Positions 16,314 to 25,046 are shown, counted from the stretch's first letter. The stretch is DNA of 64,000 bases from Dactylosporangium sp. AC04546 (GCF_022095675.1 NZ_JAHYSG010000072.1:1-64000), one strand, 5' to 3'. Program-made: numbers and translations. Notes: generated by a model not told the origin, from the sequence alone.

Positions 16314-17734
16314 CGTACGCTGCCCAGCAGCCGGCGGATCATCGGCGTGAGCATGGCCAGGACCGCGGCGAACAGGATCGCGGCCAGGCCGAGCGCGCCG
16401 AAGTACGGCCGCTCGCGGGACGGGTCGTAGAACCCGGCGAGCACCCCCGCCATGGCCGTGCCCAGGGCCACGGACAGGAAGAACAGCGCCACCGTCTGGG
16501 TGCGGAACACGGCCGGGGCGACCTTCGTGGCCAGCGACAGCCCGACCGGCGAGAGCAGCAGCTCGGCCACCGTGAACACGAGCAGGATGCCGGCCAGGGC
16601 GAGCAGCGGCGCGCTGTTCGGCCCACCACCGGCGAGCGGCAGGAACAGCAGGAACGCCACACCCATGATCGCGGTGCCGGCGGTGAACTTCACCGGCGTC
16701 GACGGCTGGCGGTCGCCGAGCCGGGTCCACAGCGCCGCGAAGAGGCCCGAGAGGATGATCACGAAGATCGGGTTGATCGCCTGCACCCAGGAGACCGGCA
16801 CCTCCCAGCCGAGGACGTGCCGGTCGAGCCGCTGGTCGGAGTAGATCGTGACGACCGTGAACTGCTGCTGGTACAGCGACCAGAACACGGCACTGGCCAG
16901 GAACAGCGGCACGAACCCGGCCACCCGCCGCCGCTCTTCGGCCGTGACCCGCCGGCTGAGCAGCAGCAGCGCGAAGTAGCCGACCGCGGCGGCCGCGCTG
17001 AGCACGACGACGGCGGTGGCCAGCCGCCCGGCCGGGACGACGACGGCACCGGCCGCGAGCAGCAGGAGGGCGGCGACGGCGATCCCGGCGGCCCGGGGCC
17101 AATGGTTCCTCGGCAGCGGATTCGGTACCGCACGGGCCGCGCCGCCCAGCCGCCGCCGGCCGAACGCGTACTGCGTCAGCCCGACCGCCATCCCGATCGC
17201 CGCGAGCGCGAAGCCGTAGTGGAACCCGAGCCGCTGCTGGGCCAGCCCGGTCAGCAGCGGGCCGGCCAGCGCCCCGAGGTTGACGCCGAGGTAGAACAGC
17301 GAGAACCCGGCGTCGCGGCGCGGGTCGTCCGGCGCGTACAGCGTGCCGACGAGCGAGGTGGCGTTGGCCTTGACGCCGCCGCTGCCGACCGCCACGAGCA
17401 CCAGCCCGGCGGCGACGCCCGCTCGTCCCGGCAGTACCGCCAACGCCACATGACCGGCCATGACCACGACGGCGCTGGCGAACAGCACCCGCTCCGGCCC
17501 GAACAGCCGGTCGGCGGTCCAGGCGCCGAGGATCGTCGACAGGTACACCGCACCGCCGTAGGCACCGACGATGCTGGTGGCGACCGCCTGGTCGATGCCG
17601 AGCCCGCCGCGCTCCGCCTCGTAGTAGAGGTAGATGAGCAGGATGCCCTGCATGCCGTAGAAGGAGAACCGTTCCCACAGCTCGACGCCGAAGAGGTTGC
17701 CGAGCACGCGTGGCTGGCCGAAGAAGGTCTCCAT
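16310..17734 (-). CDS. Proton-dependent oligopeptide transporter (POT/PTR family)
   Basis: A 474-residue MFS-fold proton symporter for di- and tripeptides. The diagnostic ExxERFxxYG motif is in the first helix (ELWERFSFYGMQG, about residues 19-31), followed by the G-rich second-helix region and the conserved FYLGVNLGAL helix. Roughly 14 hydrophobic segments match DtpT/YdgR relatives. It is convergent with lacI, sharing the last bases of the two stop codons. No regulator is adjacent. Confidence 0.92.
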   Translation of the reverse strand: METFFGQPRVLGNLFGVELWERFSFYGMQGILLIYLYYEAERGGLGIDQAVATSIVGAYGGAVYLSTILGAWTADRLFGPERVLFASAVVVMAGHVALAVLPGRAGVAAGLVLVAVGSGGVKANATSLVGTLYAPDDPRRDAGFSLFYLGVNLGALAGPLLTGLAQQRLGFHYGFALAAIGMAVGLTQYAFGRRRLGGAARAVPNPLPRNHWPRAAGIAVAALLLLAAGAVVVPAGRLATAVVVLSAAAAVGYFALLLLSRRVTAEERRRVAGFVPLFLASAVFWSLYQQQFTVVTIYSDQRLDRHVLGWEVPVSWVQAINPIFVIILSGLFAALWTRLGDRQPSTPVKFTAGTAIMGVAFLLFLPLAGGGPNSAPLLALAGILLVFTVAELLLSPVGLSLATKVAPAVFRTQTVALFFLSVALGTAMAGVLAGFYDPSRERPYFGALGLAAILFAAVLAMLTPMIRRLLGSVR

Positions 17735-17764
17735 GACCCTCCCGGCTACCCGGCCGCGCGGCGG

Positions 17765-18127
17765 CTACTCCCTGGGGTGATCCGCGCGGACGCGCACGTC
17801 GCCGACCCAGCCGACGACGACCTGGTTGACCCGGTCGTAGATGCTGCGGGCGCCGACCGAGACGTGCGCGGCGGGCGGCAGGACGGCCGTCAGCCGGCCG
17901 TAGAGGCCCTCGCCGGCGGCGATCGCCTCGGCGCGGTTGCGGGTCACCGGGCCGGCCTGCGCGGTGACCCGCACGTAGCTACAGTTGGCCTCGACGGTCC
18001 AGCCCCAGACGTCGATCTCGCGGAACTCGAAGGCCGACTGACCGTAGCCGTCCAGGCGCTGGTGGTCGGCGGCCGACATCGCGTGCTCGGCCAGGATCGC
18101 GCTGAGCTGGTCGGAGAGCGCACTCAT
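17765..18127 (-). CDS. Hypothetical protein
   Basis: A 120-residue protein with no recognised family. It has an N-terminal helical part (SALSDQLSAILAEHAMS) and a mixed strand region with VWGWTVEANCSYVRVTA; there is no signal peptide or membrane segment. Codon use supports coding. The internal ATG 18127 is preferred to 18148 because the longer form adds only MRATIIC. It is divergent from the sigma-factor gene, with 71 bases between the two starts. Confidence 0.6.
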   Translation of the reverse strand: MSALSDQLSAILAEHAMSAADHQRLDGYGQSAFEFREIDVWGWTVEANCSYVRVTAQAGPVTRNRAEAIAAGEGLYGRLTAVLPPAAHVSVGARSIYDRVNQVVVGWVGDVRVRADHPRE

Positions 18128-18198
18128 GCAGATGATTGTCGCTCGCACGCAACGTTTCCGGTGTCCCGAACCGTCGGGTCGACGGAAGGGGGCCGTCC

Positions 18199-18702
18199 AT
18201 GGCTGATGCCGATCAGGGGTACGTCGACTATGTCTCGGCGCGGCTGCCCGCTCTGCACCGCGCGGCGTATCTGCTCTGCGGCGACGCGCACCTCGCCGAC
18301 GACGTCGTCCAGCAGACGATCACGGCGCTCTACGTCCACTGGAGCCGGGCCCGCCGCGCCGACAACCTCGACGCCTACGTGCACCGCATGCTCGTGCGCA
18401 AGCTCATCGACGAGAAGCGGCTCGGCTGGGCGAAGGTGCGGCTGCTCGGCTGGACACCGGAGCCGCCGCCCGAGCCGCCCTTCGCCGAGGATCTCGCCGA
18501 CCGTGACGAGATGACGGCGCTGCTCGGCACGCTGCCGAAGGGGCAGCGGACGGTGCTGGTGCTGCGGTACCTCTGCGATCTCTCGCTCGCGGAGACGGCG
18601 GCGGTCATGCGGTGCTCGGAAGGCAACGTGAAGGCCCAGGCCAGCCGGGCGCTGGCCGCGGTACGCCAGGCGCTGGGCGTCTTGGAGAGGAGCCGGGAGT
18701 GA
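18199..18702 (+). CDS. RNA polymerase sigma-70 factor, SigE-like ECF subfamily
   Basis: A 167-residue ECF sigma factor. Region 2 is RAAYLLCGDAHLADDVVQQTITALYVHW (about residues 17-44) and region 4 with its HTH is at about 118-160 (LPKGQRTVLVLRYLCDLSLAETA, CSEGNVKAQASRAL). ATG 18199 is fixed by GGAAGGGGG at 18184-18192. Its stop overlaps the GTG of the next gene (GTGA), the usual pairing of a sigma factor with its membrane partner/anti-sigma. Target promoters are not identifiable here. Confidence 0.92.
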   Translation: MADADQGYVDYVSARLPALHRAAYLLCGDAHLADDVVQQTITALYVHWSRARRADNLDAYVHRMLVRKLIDEKRLGWAKVRLLGWTPEPPPEPPFAEDLADRDEMTALLGTLPKGQRTVLVLRYLCDLSLAETAAVMRCSEGNVKAQASRALAAVRQALGVLERSRE

Positions 18703-19817
18703 CCACATCGGAGGAGCATCGGGTCGCCACGCTGCTGCGGGCGGCGGCGGTGCCCGGCCCGCGGGTCGACATCGCGCGGGCGATCCGCGACGGGCGCCGC
18801 CGGCGCCGTCGCCGGCAGACCGCCGTCGCGGCGACCACGGCCGGGCTGGCGGTGGGCGTGACGGCGCTGGGCGTGCCTTGGCTCGGCGCGGACCGGGCGG
18901 TGGACCGGGTGGCGCCGCCGCTGGCCTCGGCACCGGTGTCGGTGGCGGCGCCCGCCGCCCTGTCCTGCGCGGCGGAGCGCCTGCCCATGCCGATCGACGG
19001 GCCGGTCGCGGTCGCCCTGAGCGTCGACCCCACCGGCCGCCACGTCCTCGGCGAGATCGGCGGCGGCGAGGAGAACAACCACGTCGTGCTCTGGTCCGCC
19101 GGGTCGGCGACCGTGCTGCCGGCGGCGGCGCGGCACCCGGGCGGCGTCAACGCGGCCGGCATGGTCGTCGGCACCGACGGCGCCGGCGCGGGCTGGCTCT
19201 GGCGGGGCGGCGGCCTGGTGGCGGTCACCACGCCGGCCGGGTACGACCGCGTCCTGCTGTACGCGATCAACGGCCGGGGCGAGATCGCTGGCACCGCCTG
19301 GGGCCCGGGCGAGCGACACCGGGCCGTGGTGTGGACCGCCGAGCACCCGGACCAGTACCAGTTCGCCGCCCCGGAGGGCTCGTCCGCGACCGGCATCACC
19401 GACGACGGCACGGTGTTCGGCGAGCTCGGTGCCCGGCCGTACCGGTGGCCGGGCGGGCCCCTCGCGCTGCCGGCGGGCGTCACGACCGGCACGGTCGAGG
19501 CGGTGCGCGGGCAGTGGGCGATCGGCACCGTCCCCGGTGAGCAGCACATGATCCTGCCCGTGCGCTGGAACCTCGCCACGGGTGAGGTGAGCCGGTTGCC
19601 GTTCGGGTCGGCCGACGCCGTCACCCGGGCCGGGGAGGTGCTCGCCACCGACGGCGCACCGGCGCTGCTGTCCGCCGACGGGTCGGTGCGCCGGCTGCCC
19701 GGCCTGCCATCGGGGGGTACCTACCAGGCGACGGGGCTGTCGGACGACGCCCGGACGGTGGTGGGCAGCGTCTTCGAACAGTCGCGATACAGCCCGATCG
19801 TCTGGCGCTGCAACTAA
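18699..19817 (+). CDS. Membrane-anchored HAF-repeat protein, probable sigma-factor partner
   Basis: A 372-residue single-pass protein. Residues 1-35 are cytoplasmic and end in an Arg run, residues about 37-57 form one membrane helix, and the remainder is extracytoplasmic with repeated GINxxGxIxG-like HAF units (for example GITDDGTVFGEL, NAAGMVVGTDG, INGRGEIAGTAWG). Such repeats build beta-propeller-like folds. The position behind a SigE-type sigma with a 4-base overlap and the inside-helix-outside layout suggest it tethers or senses for the sigma factor, although no ZAS zinc motif is seen. Function inferred from context only. Confidence 0.72.
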   Translation: MTTSEEHRVATLLRAAAVPGPRVDIARAIRDGRRRRRRRQTAVAATTAGLAVGVTALGVPWLGADRAVDRVAPPLASAPVSVAAPAALSCAAERLPMPIDGPVAVALSVDPTGRHVLGEIGGGEENNHVVLWSAGSATVLPAAARHPGGVNAAGMVVGTDGAGAGWLWRGGGLVAVTTPAGYDRVLLYAINGRGEIAGTAWGPGERHRAVVWTAEHPDQYQFAAPEGSSATGITDDGTVFGELGARPYRWPGGPLALPAGVTTGTVEAVRGQWAIGTVPGEQHMILPVRWNLATGEVSRLPFGSADAVTRAGEVLATDGAPALLSADGSVRRLPGLPSGGTYQATGLSDDARTVVGSVFEQSRYSPIVWRCN

Positions 19818-19828
19818 GGTCTTCCCTT

Positions 19829-20839
19829 GTGGATGCGACGTTGTGGGACGCCTCGCCGGGCTGGCTCAACACCGCGAGCTACGGGCTGCCGCCCCGGCGG
19901 GCGTTCGAGGCGCTGCAGGCGATGCTCGCCGACTGGCGGGTGGGCCGCACGTCGTGGGAGGGCTGGGACGCCTCGACCGGCCGGGCGCGGGAGGCCTACG
20001 CCCGGCTGATCGGCGTCCCGGTGGCCGACGTCTGCGTCGGGGCGCAGGTGTCGCAGCTGCTCGCCCCGGTCGCGACGGCCCTGGCCGGCCGCCGGTTCCT
20101 GGTGCCGGACATCGAGTTCACCTCGAACCTGTTCCCGTGGATGGTCGCCGGCTCGGTCCGCACCGCGCCGGCTGCCGGCTTTGCCGACCATGTGGACGCC
20201 TCGGTCGACGCGGTCGCGTTCAGTCTGGTCCAGTCGGCGACCGGCGCCGTCGCCGACTACGCCGCGGTGGTGGCCGCCGCCCGCGCCCACGGCGCCCTGG
20301 TCATCGTCGACGCCACCCAGGCCTGCGGCTGGCTGCCGTTCGACGGCACGCTCGCCGACGTGGTGGTCACCGGCGGCTACAAGTGGCTGATGACCCCGCG
20401 CGGCGCCTCGTTCGCCTACCTGGCCCCGGCGCTGCGCCCGCTGCTGACGCCGTACGCGGCCGGCTGGTACGCGGGCGAGGACGTCCACGCCTCGTACTAC
20501 GGCCCGCCGCTGCGCCTGGCCGCCGACGCCCGCCGCTTCGACATCTCCCCGTCCTGGCCGGCGTACGTGGGCGCGGCCCCGGCCCTGGAACTGGTCGAGG
20601 AGCTGGGCGTGGCGGCGATCGGCGCGCACAACGTCACCCTGGCCAACCGTTTCCTGGCCGGTCTGGGACGCCCGCCGGGCGACAGCGCGATCGTGACCGT
20701 CGACGTGCCGGGCGCCGAGGAGCGCCTGGCCCGGGCCGGCATCCGCGCCGCCGTCCGCGCGGGCCGGGTGCGCGCGTCGTTCCACGCCTACACCACGGAC
20801 GCCGACGTCGACGCGGCCCTGACCGCCCTGACCGGCTGA
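19829..20839 (+). CDS. Class V aminotransferase-fold PLP enzyme
   Basis: A 336-residue fold-type I PLP enzyme. The Schiff-base Lys is in VTGGYKWLMTPRG and the ring-stacking/pyridine-binding Asp in IVDATQACG. The family covers cysteine desulfurases, kynureninases and ergothioneine EgtE-type C-S lyases; the short length and lack of a desulfurase Cys loop argue against a cysteine desulfurase. The GTG start lies 11 bases after the HAF gene's stop, so it could be part of the sigma operon. The reaction cannot be assigned. Confidence 0.82.
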   Translation: MDATLWDASPGWLNTASYGLPPRRAFEALQAMLADWRVGRTSWEGWDASTGRAREAYARLIGVPVADVCVGAQVSQLLAPVATALAGRRFLVPDIEFTSNLFPWMVAGSVRTAPAAGFADHVDASVDAVAFSLVQSATGAVADYAAVVAAARAHGALVIVDATQACGWLPFDGTLADVVVTGGYKWLMTPRGASFAYLAPALRPLLTPYAAGWYAGEDVHASYYGPPLRLAADARRFDISPSWPAYVGAAPALELVEELGVAAIGAHNVTLANRFLAGLGRPPGDSAIVTVDVPGAEERLARAGIRAAVRAGRVRASFHAYTTDADVDAALTALTG

Positions 20840-20946
20840 ATGCGGAGTGCCCCTTGCCCGCCCTCGCCGTCGTGGATCTGCACCCGGTGATGTGCCGTGC
20901 TCGGTGCGCCGTCACTTGTGTGCCGTGCTGGGCATGCGTTGTCTGT

Positions 20947-20963
20947 CGGGGAGTCGAACCCCC
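20947..20963 (-). other. tRNA T-arm-like hairpin (no complete tRNA)
   Basis: On the minus strand this reads GGGGG-TTCGACT-CCCCG: a 5-base arm (4 pairs) around a perfect TTCGANT T-loop, then ACAGACAA, which would be an acceptor 3' strand. No matching TGTCTGT 5' acceptor strand and no credible D- or anticodon arm are found within 100 bases. It may be the remnant of a tRNA gene 3' end, as left at integration sites, or chance. The rest of the 222-base space between the flanking genes shows nothing else I can support. Confidence 0.3.
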
Positions 20964-21061
20964 ACGTCCGCCCACGACGCGCCAGAGAAAGGAGCCGAAT
21001 TACCCGCCGGCTCTCGGGTTCGTGCACGCCTCCACGTCGGCTACCTGCTCCGCTTCCGAGT

Positions 21062-21526
21062 TCAGTCCAGCAGGTCGGCCTCCCAGTTCGTACGCTGGAT
21101 GAGGGTGTCGACCTCGCGGAGCTGCCGGGCCAGGTCGTCGGCCTCGGCGCGCAGCTCGGCCACCGGCAACGCCGAGATCATCTTGAGCTCGGAGCGCAGC
21201 TGCCGGTATCCGCGCTGGCCGTCCCCAGCCGCGGCACTCGCCGCCGTGGTCACCACGCCATGTCGCAGGCGCAGCACGTCCCGGCGGGCGAGCGCGTCGG
21301 TCAGCGTGCCGCCCTCGACCGTGGTCGCGGCATTGGTACGGTTGATTCGCCGGATCAACGACTCCAGCTCGTCGAGCACCGCACCGGTCTCGGCAAGCAA
21401 CGCCGCCGCGTCCTCGGCGGGTTGCTCCCCTTCCTGATAGCGGGCGCTGCCCGTGATGCGCGCCCGGAGCTGTTCGACCCGGCGCGATGCATCCGCACGC
21501 AGCGCAAGCGCCTCCGCAAGCTTCAC
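21062..21526 (-). CDS. DIP1984-family protein
   Basis: A 154-residue helical protein matching the DIP1984 (septicolysin-like) family from its first residues: KLAEALALRAD, EQLRARI, a central LIRRINRTN, LTDALARRDVLRLRH, and a final REVDTLIQRTNWEADLL. Two long amphipathic helices predict a coiled-coil dimer. GTG 21526 is chosen because family members begin M-KLAEALALRAD there; a longer frame to 21562 adds unrelated residues. Biochemical role unknown in the family. Confidence 0.85.
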   Translation of the reverse strand: MKLAEALALRADASRRVEQLRARITGSARYQEGEQPAEDAAALLAETGAVLDELESLIRRINRTNAATTVEGGTLTDALARRDVLRLRHGVVTTAASAAAGDGQRGYRQLRSELKMISALPVAELRAEADDLARQLREVDTLIQRTNWEADLLD

Positions 21527-21592
21527 GGCGAGCAGTATCGCCGAAGATGATCCACACGGCACCCCGGTTTCCCGGGCGTACCGGGGGCTGTG

Positions 21593-22000
21593 TCAGTCGG
21601 TGCCGGTTGGCCCGGGCAGGCGCTCCTGGATGATGCACATCTCGCGGCCGGGGGAGACCGCGACCCGGACCGCGTCGCCGGTGGTGACCTTGCGGCGGCG
21701 GCGCCACATGCGGGTGCTGCGCATCGCGGGCAGCCGGCTTCCGTCGGGGAACGCCACCTCGTAGTGGTCGTCGGACAGCACCGCCGCGACCACCCCGCGG
21801 TCCTCGACCGAGTTCAGTGCCGCGTGCACGCCGAAGGCGATCAGCTGCTCCCGGGTCAGCGGACGGCCGGCGGCAACCGCGTCGAGGGCCTCCCGCGTCA
21901 GCTGCGGGTCCATCGGGCGGCGGCGCCGCGACAGCAGCACCAGCGCGACCCCGGCCAGCACCGGCACCGCAAGCACCGCCATGTGTGGCCACAAGCGCAT
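21593..22000 (-). CDS. Membrane-anchored protein with an IF-1-like OB domain
   Basis: A 135-residue protein. Residues about 6-24 form one membrane helix followed by an Arg cluster (stop-transfer, so the rest is cytoplasmic). Residues about 68-130 resemble a divergent IF-1/S1 OB fold: GVVAAVLSDDHYEVAFPDG, a basic MRSTRMWRRRRKV, then GDAVRVAVSP and a closing strand. The spacing matches IF-1 (GxVxxxLxDxxFxV...NG...DxVxVxLSP). The fold call is by eye. It could bind RNA or a ribosomal partner at the membrane. Confidence 0.6.
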   Translation of the reverse strand: MRLWPHMAVLAVPVLAGVALVLLSRRRRPMDPQLTREALDAVAAGRPLTREQLIAFGVHAALNSVEDRGVVAAVLSDDHYEVAFPDGSRLPAMRSTRMWRRRRKVTTGDAVRVAVSPGREMCIIQERLPGPTGTD

Positions 22001-22109
22001 CGGATCGACCCCTTCCGTCAGCCGGTCACGGTACCCCGTGTGGACTGCTCGGGCGGGGTAGCGAGGTGATCAGCTCAGAAGAGGGCACCGAGCGGGACAA
22101 CGGGTAACG

Positions 22110-22703
22110 TCACTTCGCGAATCCCGCCGCCACCTGTCCCATCAGCGTCGCGAACGGCATGTCCAGGGCGGCGTACACGTCGTTCGCCTTGGGATCGGCA
22201 TTGTCGGCCATGATCTCGACCATGAGGGTGGAGTAGTCCGACACCTCGATCCGCAGGGCGGTCAGGCGGGCCAGACCCGCCTCCCGCTTGTGGAGGCTGA
22301 AGGTGCCGCAGGCGTCGACGGCGACCACCGGCTGGTAGCCGTCAGCCTGCGCCGCGATGGCCGGCAACGACGCGCACACCTCGAACGAGAGCCCGGCCAG
22401 GATCAGGTGGTCGCGCCCGGTCTCCCGGACCTTCGCCACGAAGGCCTCGTCGTCCCAGGCGTTGACCGTGGACCTGTCGTGGATCTCCAGGTCGCCCAGC
22501 GCGGCCCGCAACTCGGGGACGGTGGGTCCCCACATGCTGTCACGCGCCGTGGTCGCCGCGACGATGGGCAGGCCCAGCAACCGCGCGGCCTTCGCCAGCC
22601 CGACCACGTTGTGCTTGAGCTCGGCGACGCCGATGTCCCTCACGCCGGTGAACAGGCCGACCTGGTGGTCGAGGAGCAGCACCGCGGTGTTGTCCCTGGT
22701 CAT
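22110..22703 (-). CDS. YcaC-like isochorismatase-superfamily hydrolase
   Basis: A 197-residue cysteine hydrolase. The N-terminal AVLLLDHQVGL supplies the catalytic Asp (D12), and the Cys nucleophile is in AGLSFEVC (C110); SMWGPTVPEL and NAWDDEAFV are YcaC-family landmarks. YcaC relatives form large rings and their substrate is unknown. ATG 22703 gives the usual family N-terminus; GTG 22727 would add eight residues without a better ribosome site. It stands alone, divergent from a decayed hydrolase gene. Confidence 0.85.
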   Translation of the reverse strand: MTRDNTAVLLLDHQVGLFTGVRDIGVAELKHNVVGLAKAARLLGLPIVAATTARDSMWGPTVPELRAALGDLEIHDRSTVNAWDDEAFVAKVRETGRDHLILAGLSFEVCASLPAIAAQADGYQPVVAVDACGTFSLHKREAGLARLTALRIEVSDYSTLMVEIMADNADPKANDVYAALDMPFATLMGQVAAGFAK

Positions 22704-22806
22704 CCTGGTGCGCGGCTTCTCAGTCACGCTGGGAGAGCTACCCGCCTTGACCAGGTCGACACCTCGGCTCCCCCGTGTGAGGATGCTGCGGACACGGGGG
22801 GCCGAC

Positions 22807-23384
22807 ATGGCGCTGACGCTGCCTGACGGGCGCACGCTGGGCTGGGCCGAGTACGGCGACCCGGGCGGCCGATCGTGTTCCTGCACGGCACACCGGGGTC
22901 GCGGCTCAGCCGGCCCGACGACGACGCCCTCGGCGGTGTCCGGCTCATCACCCTCGACCGGCCCGGCTACGGCCTGTCCACCCCGGTCCGCCGGCCGAGC
23001 CTGCTCGGCGTCGCCGGCGACGTCGCCGCGCTGACCGGCTCGCTGGGCATCGAGCGGTTCGGGGTCGCCGGGTTCTCCGGGGGCGCCCCGTACGCGCTGG
23101 CCTGCGGGGCCCGGTTCCCGCAGCGGCTCACCGGCGTGATCGTGGCCGGCGGCACCGGGCCGGCGAGAGAGCTCGGCACCCTCACCCGTTGGGAGTGGCT
23201 CCAGGTGCGCGACGTGCGGTGCCGGGTCCTGCTCTGGGCCGGGCGGGACGACCCCGGCCGGGCCGTGCCCGACGCGGCGCTCATGGCCGAGCGCCTGCCC
23301 GACGCCGAGGTCACCATCGCCGGGGACGCCGCCCACACGCCGTCGCCGGAGCACTGGCGGGCGATGCTCGGCCGGTTCGAGTAG
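22807..23384 (+). pseudogene. Frameshifted and shortened alpha/beta hydrolase
   Basis: The gene starts at ATG 22807 (ALTLPDGRTLGWAEYGDPGG), then loses one base near 22868-22873; the homologous sequence continues in another frame with FLHGTPGSR (oxyanion HG), DRPGYGLS and the nucleophile elbow GFSGGAPYA. After TGVIVAGG the normal 60-70-residue cap region is missing and the text jumps to CRVLLWAGRDDP and a catalytic His region (AAHTP). Both the missing C and the lost cap indicate decay; a sequencing error could explain only the first. Confidence 0.75.
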
Positions 23385-23453
23385 TCCCGAAAAGGTGCCA
23401 GGGCGTCGGCAGCACGACGGCGCCGGCGTGATCAAGCGGCTACGGTCTCCGGC

Positions 23454-24719
23454 ATGAACCCGTCAGGAGCACCCGTGCGGCGGTTCGGCGCCGGCCACGG
23501 CGTCGTGCTGGCGCTGTCCGTCGCCGTCGTGACGGCGGTGGCGGTGCTCCTCGCCCAGTTCGTCGCCGTCGTGCCCGGCGACCGGGCGTACGCGGCGGCC
23601 GGCATCCCCGCCACCGGGCCGATGCTGCCGCCTGGCGAGAACCCGCTGTACGCCATCCAGGAGGTCCTGGAGAAGCAGTCGGCGGCGCTCCTGCGCGGCG
23701 ACCGGGCCGGCTACCTGCGGGCGATCCCCGCCACGCAGGGCGAGCTGCGGGCACAGGCCACGGCGCGGTTCACCACGCTCACCGCCCTGCGGGTGCGCAA
23801 GTGGACGATGACGACCATCGGCATCCCGGGGCGGGTCGACGACATCTGGAAGCTCTCGGTCGACATCTCGTACTGCTTCGACCGCGACGACTGCGCGCCG
23901 CTCGACGCCCGCGTCGAGACCCGCTGGGCGGTCCCCGACGGGCGGCTGCAGCTGGTCGCCTACGAGGGCTCCGACCGGCCGTGGGACGACGGTACCGCGC
24001 TCGTCGTGAAGGACGGCGCCCGCGTCACGGTGGCCAGCGCGGACGCCGACCCGGCGATCCTGGACCGGGTCCTGCGGGCGGCCGAGGCCGCGGCGGTGAC
24101 CAACGACCGGTTCGCCACCACGCTCGGCGGGGCGCCTCAGCGGTACCACGTGTACGTCGCCGGCGACGAGGAGTGGCTGGAGTGGTACGGCGGCGCCTCC
24201 GAGAACGCGGCCGCGTTCACGATCCCGCTCGCCCCGGGCGTCAGCGACGTGGTCGTCGACCACGGCACCGTCACCTCCGACGGCTGGGCCACGACCCTGC
24301 TCACCCACGAGTTCGCGCACGTCGTGAGCCTCGGCGGCGAGAACCCCCCGTACAGCGCGTGGTGGCTGACCGAGGGCATCGCCGAGTACATCGCGAACAC
24401 CGACGGCTCGGTCCTCGAGGACGACCTGCGCTCCGTGCGCCGGTACCTCGCCGCCAGCAAGTGGGACGGCACGGTGACGCTCGGCCCGCCGCCGTCCGGG
24501 ACCTCCCTGGCGGACGCGAACGCGCGCTACGGCATCGCCTTCCTGACCGTCCAGTACCTCGCCGACCGGTTCGGCGAGGAGCGGATGCTGGCCTTCTTCA
24601 CCCAGGTCGTCCGCCGGGACGTCGCGGTTGACGCCGCGTCCAGGAGCGTCTTCGGTACCGCCTGGTCGCCCGTCGCCAAGGATGCCGCGTCCTCGATCCG
24701 CGCGGCTGCGCAGGCCTGA
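23454..24719 (+). CDS. Membrane-anchored zinc metallopeptidase (HExxH, MA clan)
   Basis: A 421-residue protein with an N-terminal signal anchor (about residues 17-40) and an extracytoplasmic catalytic part. The zinc site is HEFAH (H285, E286, H289), followed by the third ligand in LTEGIAEY (E307), the gluzincin arrangement. Residues 50-230 form a non-catalytic domain resembling NTF2-like or accessory domains of such peptidases. It precedes a small hypothetical gene by 27 bases. Substrate unknown. Confidence 0.8.
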   Translation: MNPSGAPVRRFGAGHGVVLALSVAVVTAVAVLLAQFVAVVPGDRAYAAAGIPATGPMLPPGENPLYAIQEVLEKQSAALLRGDRAGYLRAIPATQGELRAQATARFTTLTALRVRKWTMTTIGIPGRVDDIWKLSVDISYCFDRDDCAPLDARVETRWAVPDGRLQLVAYEGSDRPWDDGTALVVKDGARVTVASADADPAILDRVLRAAEAAAVTNDRFATTLGGAPQRYHVYVAGDEEWLEWYGGASENAAAFTIPLAPGVSDVVVDHGTVTSDGWATTLLTHEFAHVVSLGGENPPYSAWWLTEGIAEYIANTDGSVLEDDLRSVRRYLAASKWDGTVTLGPPPSGTSLADANARYGIAFLTVQYLADRFGEERMLAFFTQVVRRDVAVDAASRSVFGTAWSPVAKDAASSIRAAAQA

Positions 24720-24746
24720 CCCGGCCGCCCTGTAGGCTCGCCGCTC

Positions 24747-25001
24747 ATGACCGTTGACGTTGCCGAGGCGACGCCTGAAGTGCAGGCCGAGCCGTCGATC
24801 CTCTACACCGTGTACCTGTCGAGCGCGGAGGAGCTCATCGAGCACATCCGCGCCGCCGACGTGCTGAACCTGGGCTTCCGCGTCGAGTCCTACCTGGTGA
24901 CGGCCGAAGTCACGGGCGAGGACGCCCCCGAGTCGACCCAGACCGAGTTCGAGTTCACCCTGTTCGCCGAGCAGCCGGCCCGCGAGGACGACCGCGACTG
25001 A
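24747..25001 (+). CDS. Small acidic hypothetical protein
   Basis: An 84-residue, strongly acidic, Cys-free protein with a ferredoxin-like alternation of helix (AEELIEHIRAADVL) and strands (FRVESYLVTAEV, TEFEFTLFAE). It follows the metallopeptidase closely and ends at a strong hairpin terminator, suggesting a two-gene unit. No family recognised. Confidence 0.6.
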   Translation: MTVDVAEATPEVQAEPSILYTVYLSSAEELIEHIRAADVLNLGFRVESYLVTAEVTGEDAPESTQTEFEFTLFAEQPAREDDRD

Positions 25002-25014
25002 CCGGGCCCGACGA

Positions 25015-25046
25015 CGAGGAGGCGACCCGCGCCGGCCGCCTCCTCG
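25015..25046. terminator. Bidirectional hairpin terminator
   Basis: CGAGGAGGCG (25015-25024) pairs perfectly with CGCCTCCTCG (25037-25046) around a 12-base loop, directly between the convergent small hypothetical and RidA genes. There is no T-run, as is common for actinobacterial terminators. Confidence 0.7.

Noticed and set aside
19829..20839. Cysteine desulfurase assignment
   Set aside because: PLP Lys and Asp are present, but no desulfurase Cys loop and no Suf/Isc genes are near.
20936..21020. Intact tRNA gene on the minus strand
   Set aside because: Only the T-arm fits; no matching acceptor 5' strand, D-arm or anticodon arm could be built.
24747..25001. Lanthipeptide precursor for the LanC-like protein
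   Set aside because: The protein has no Cys and no Ser/Thr/Cys core region.
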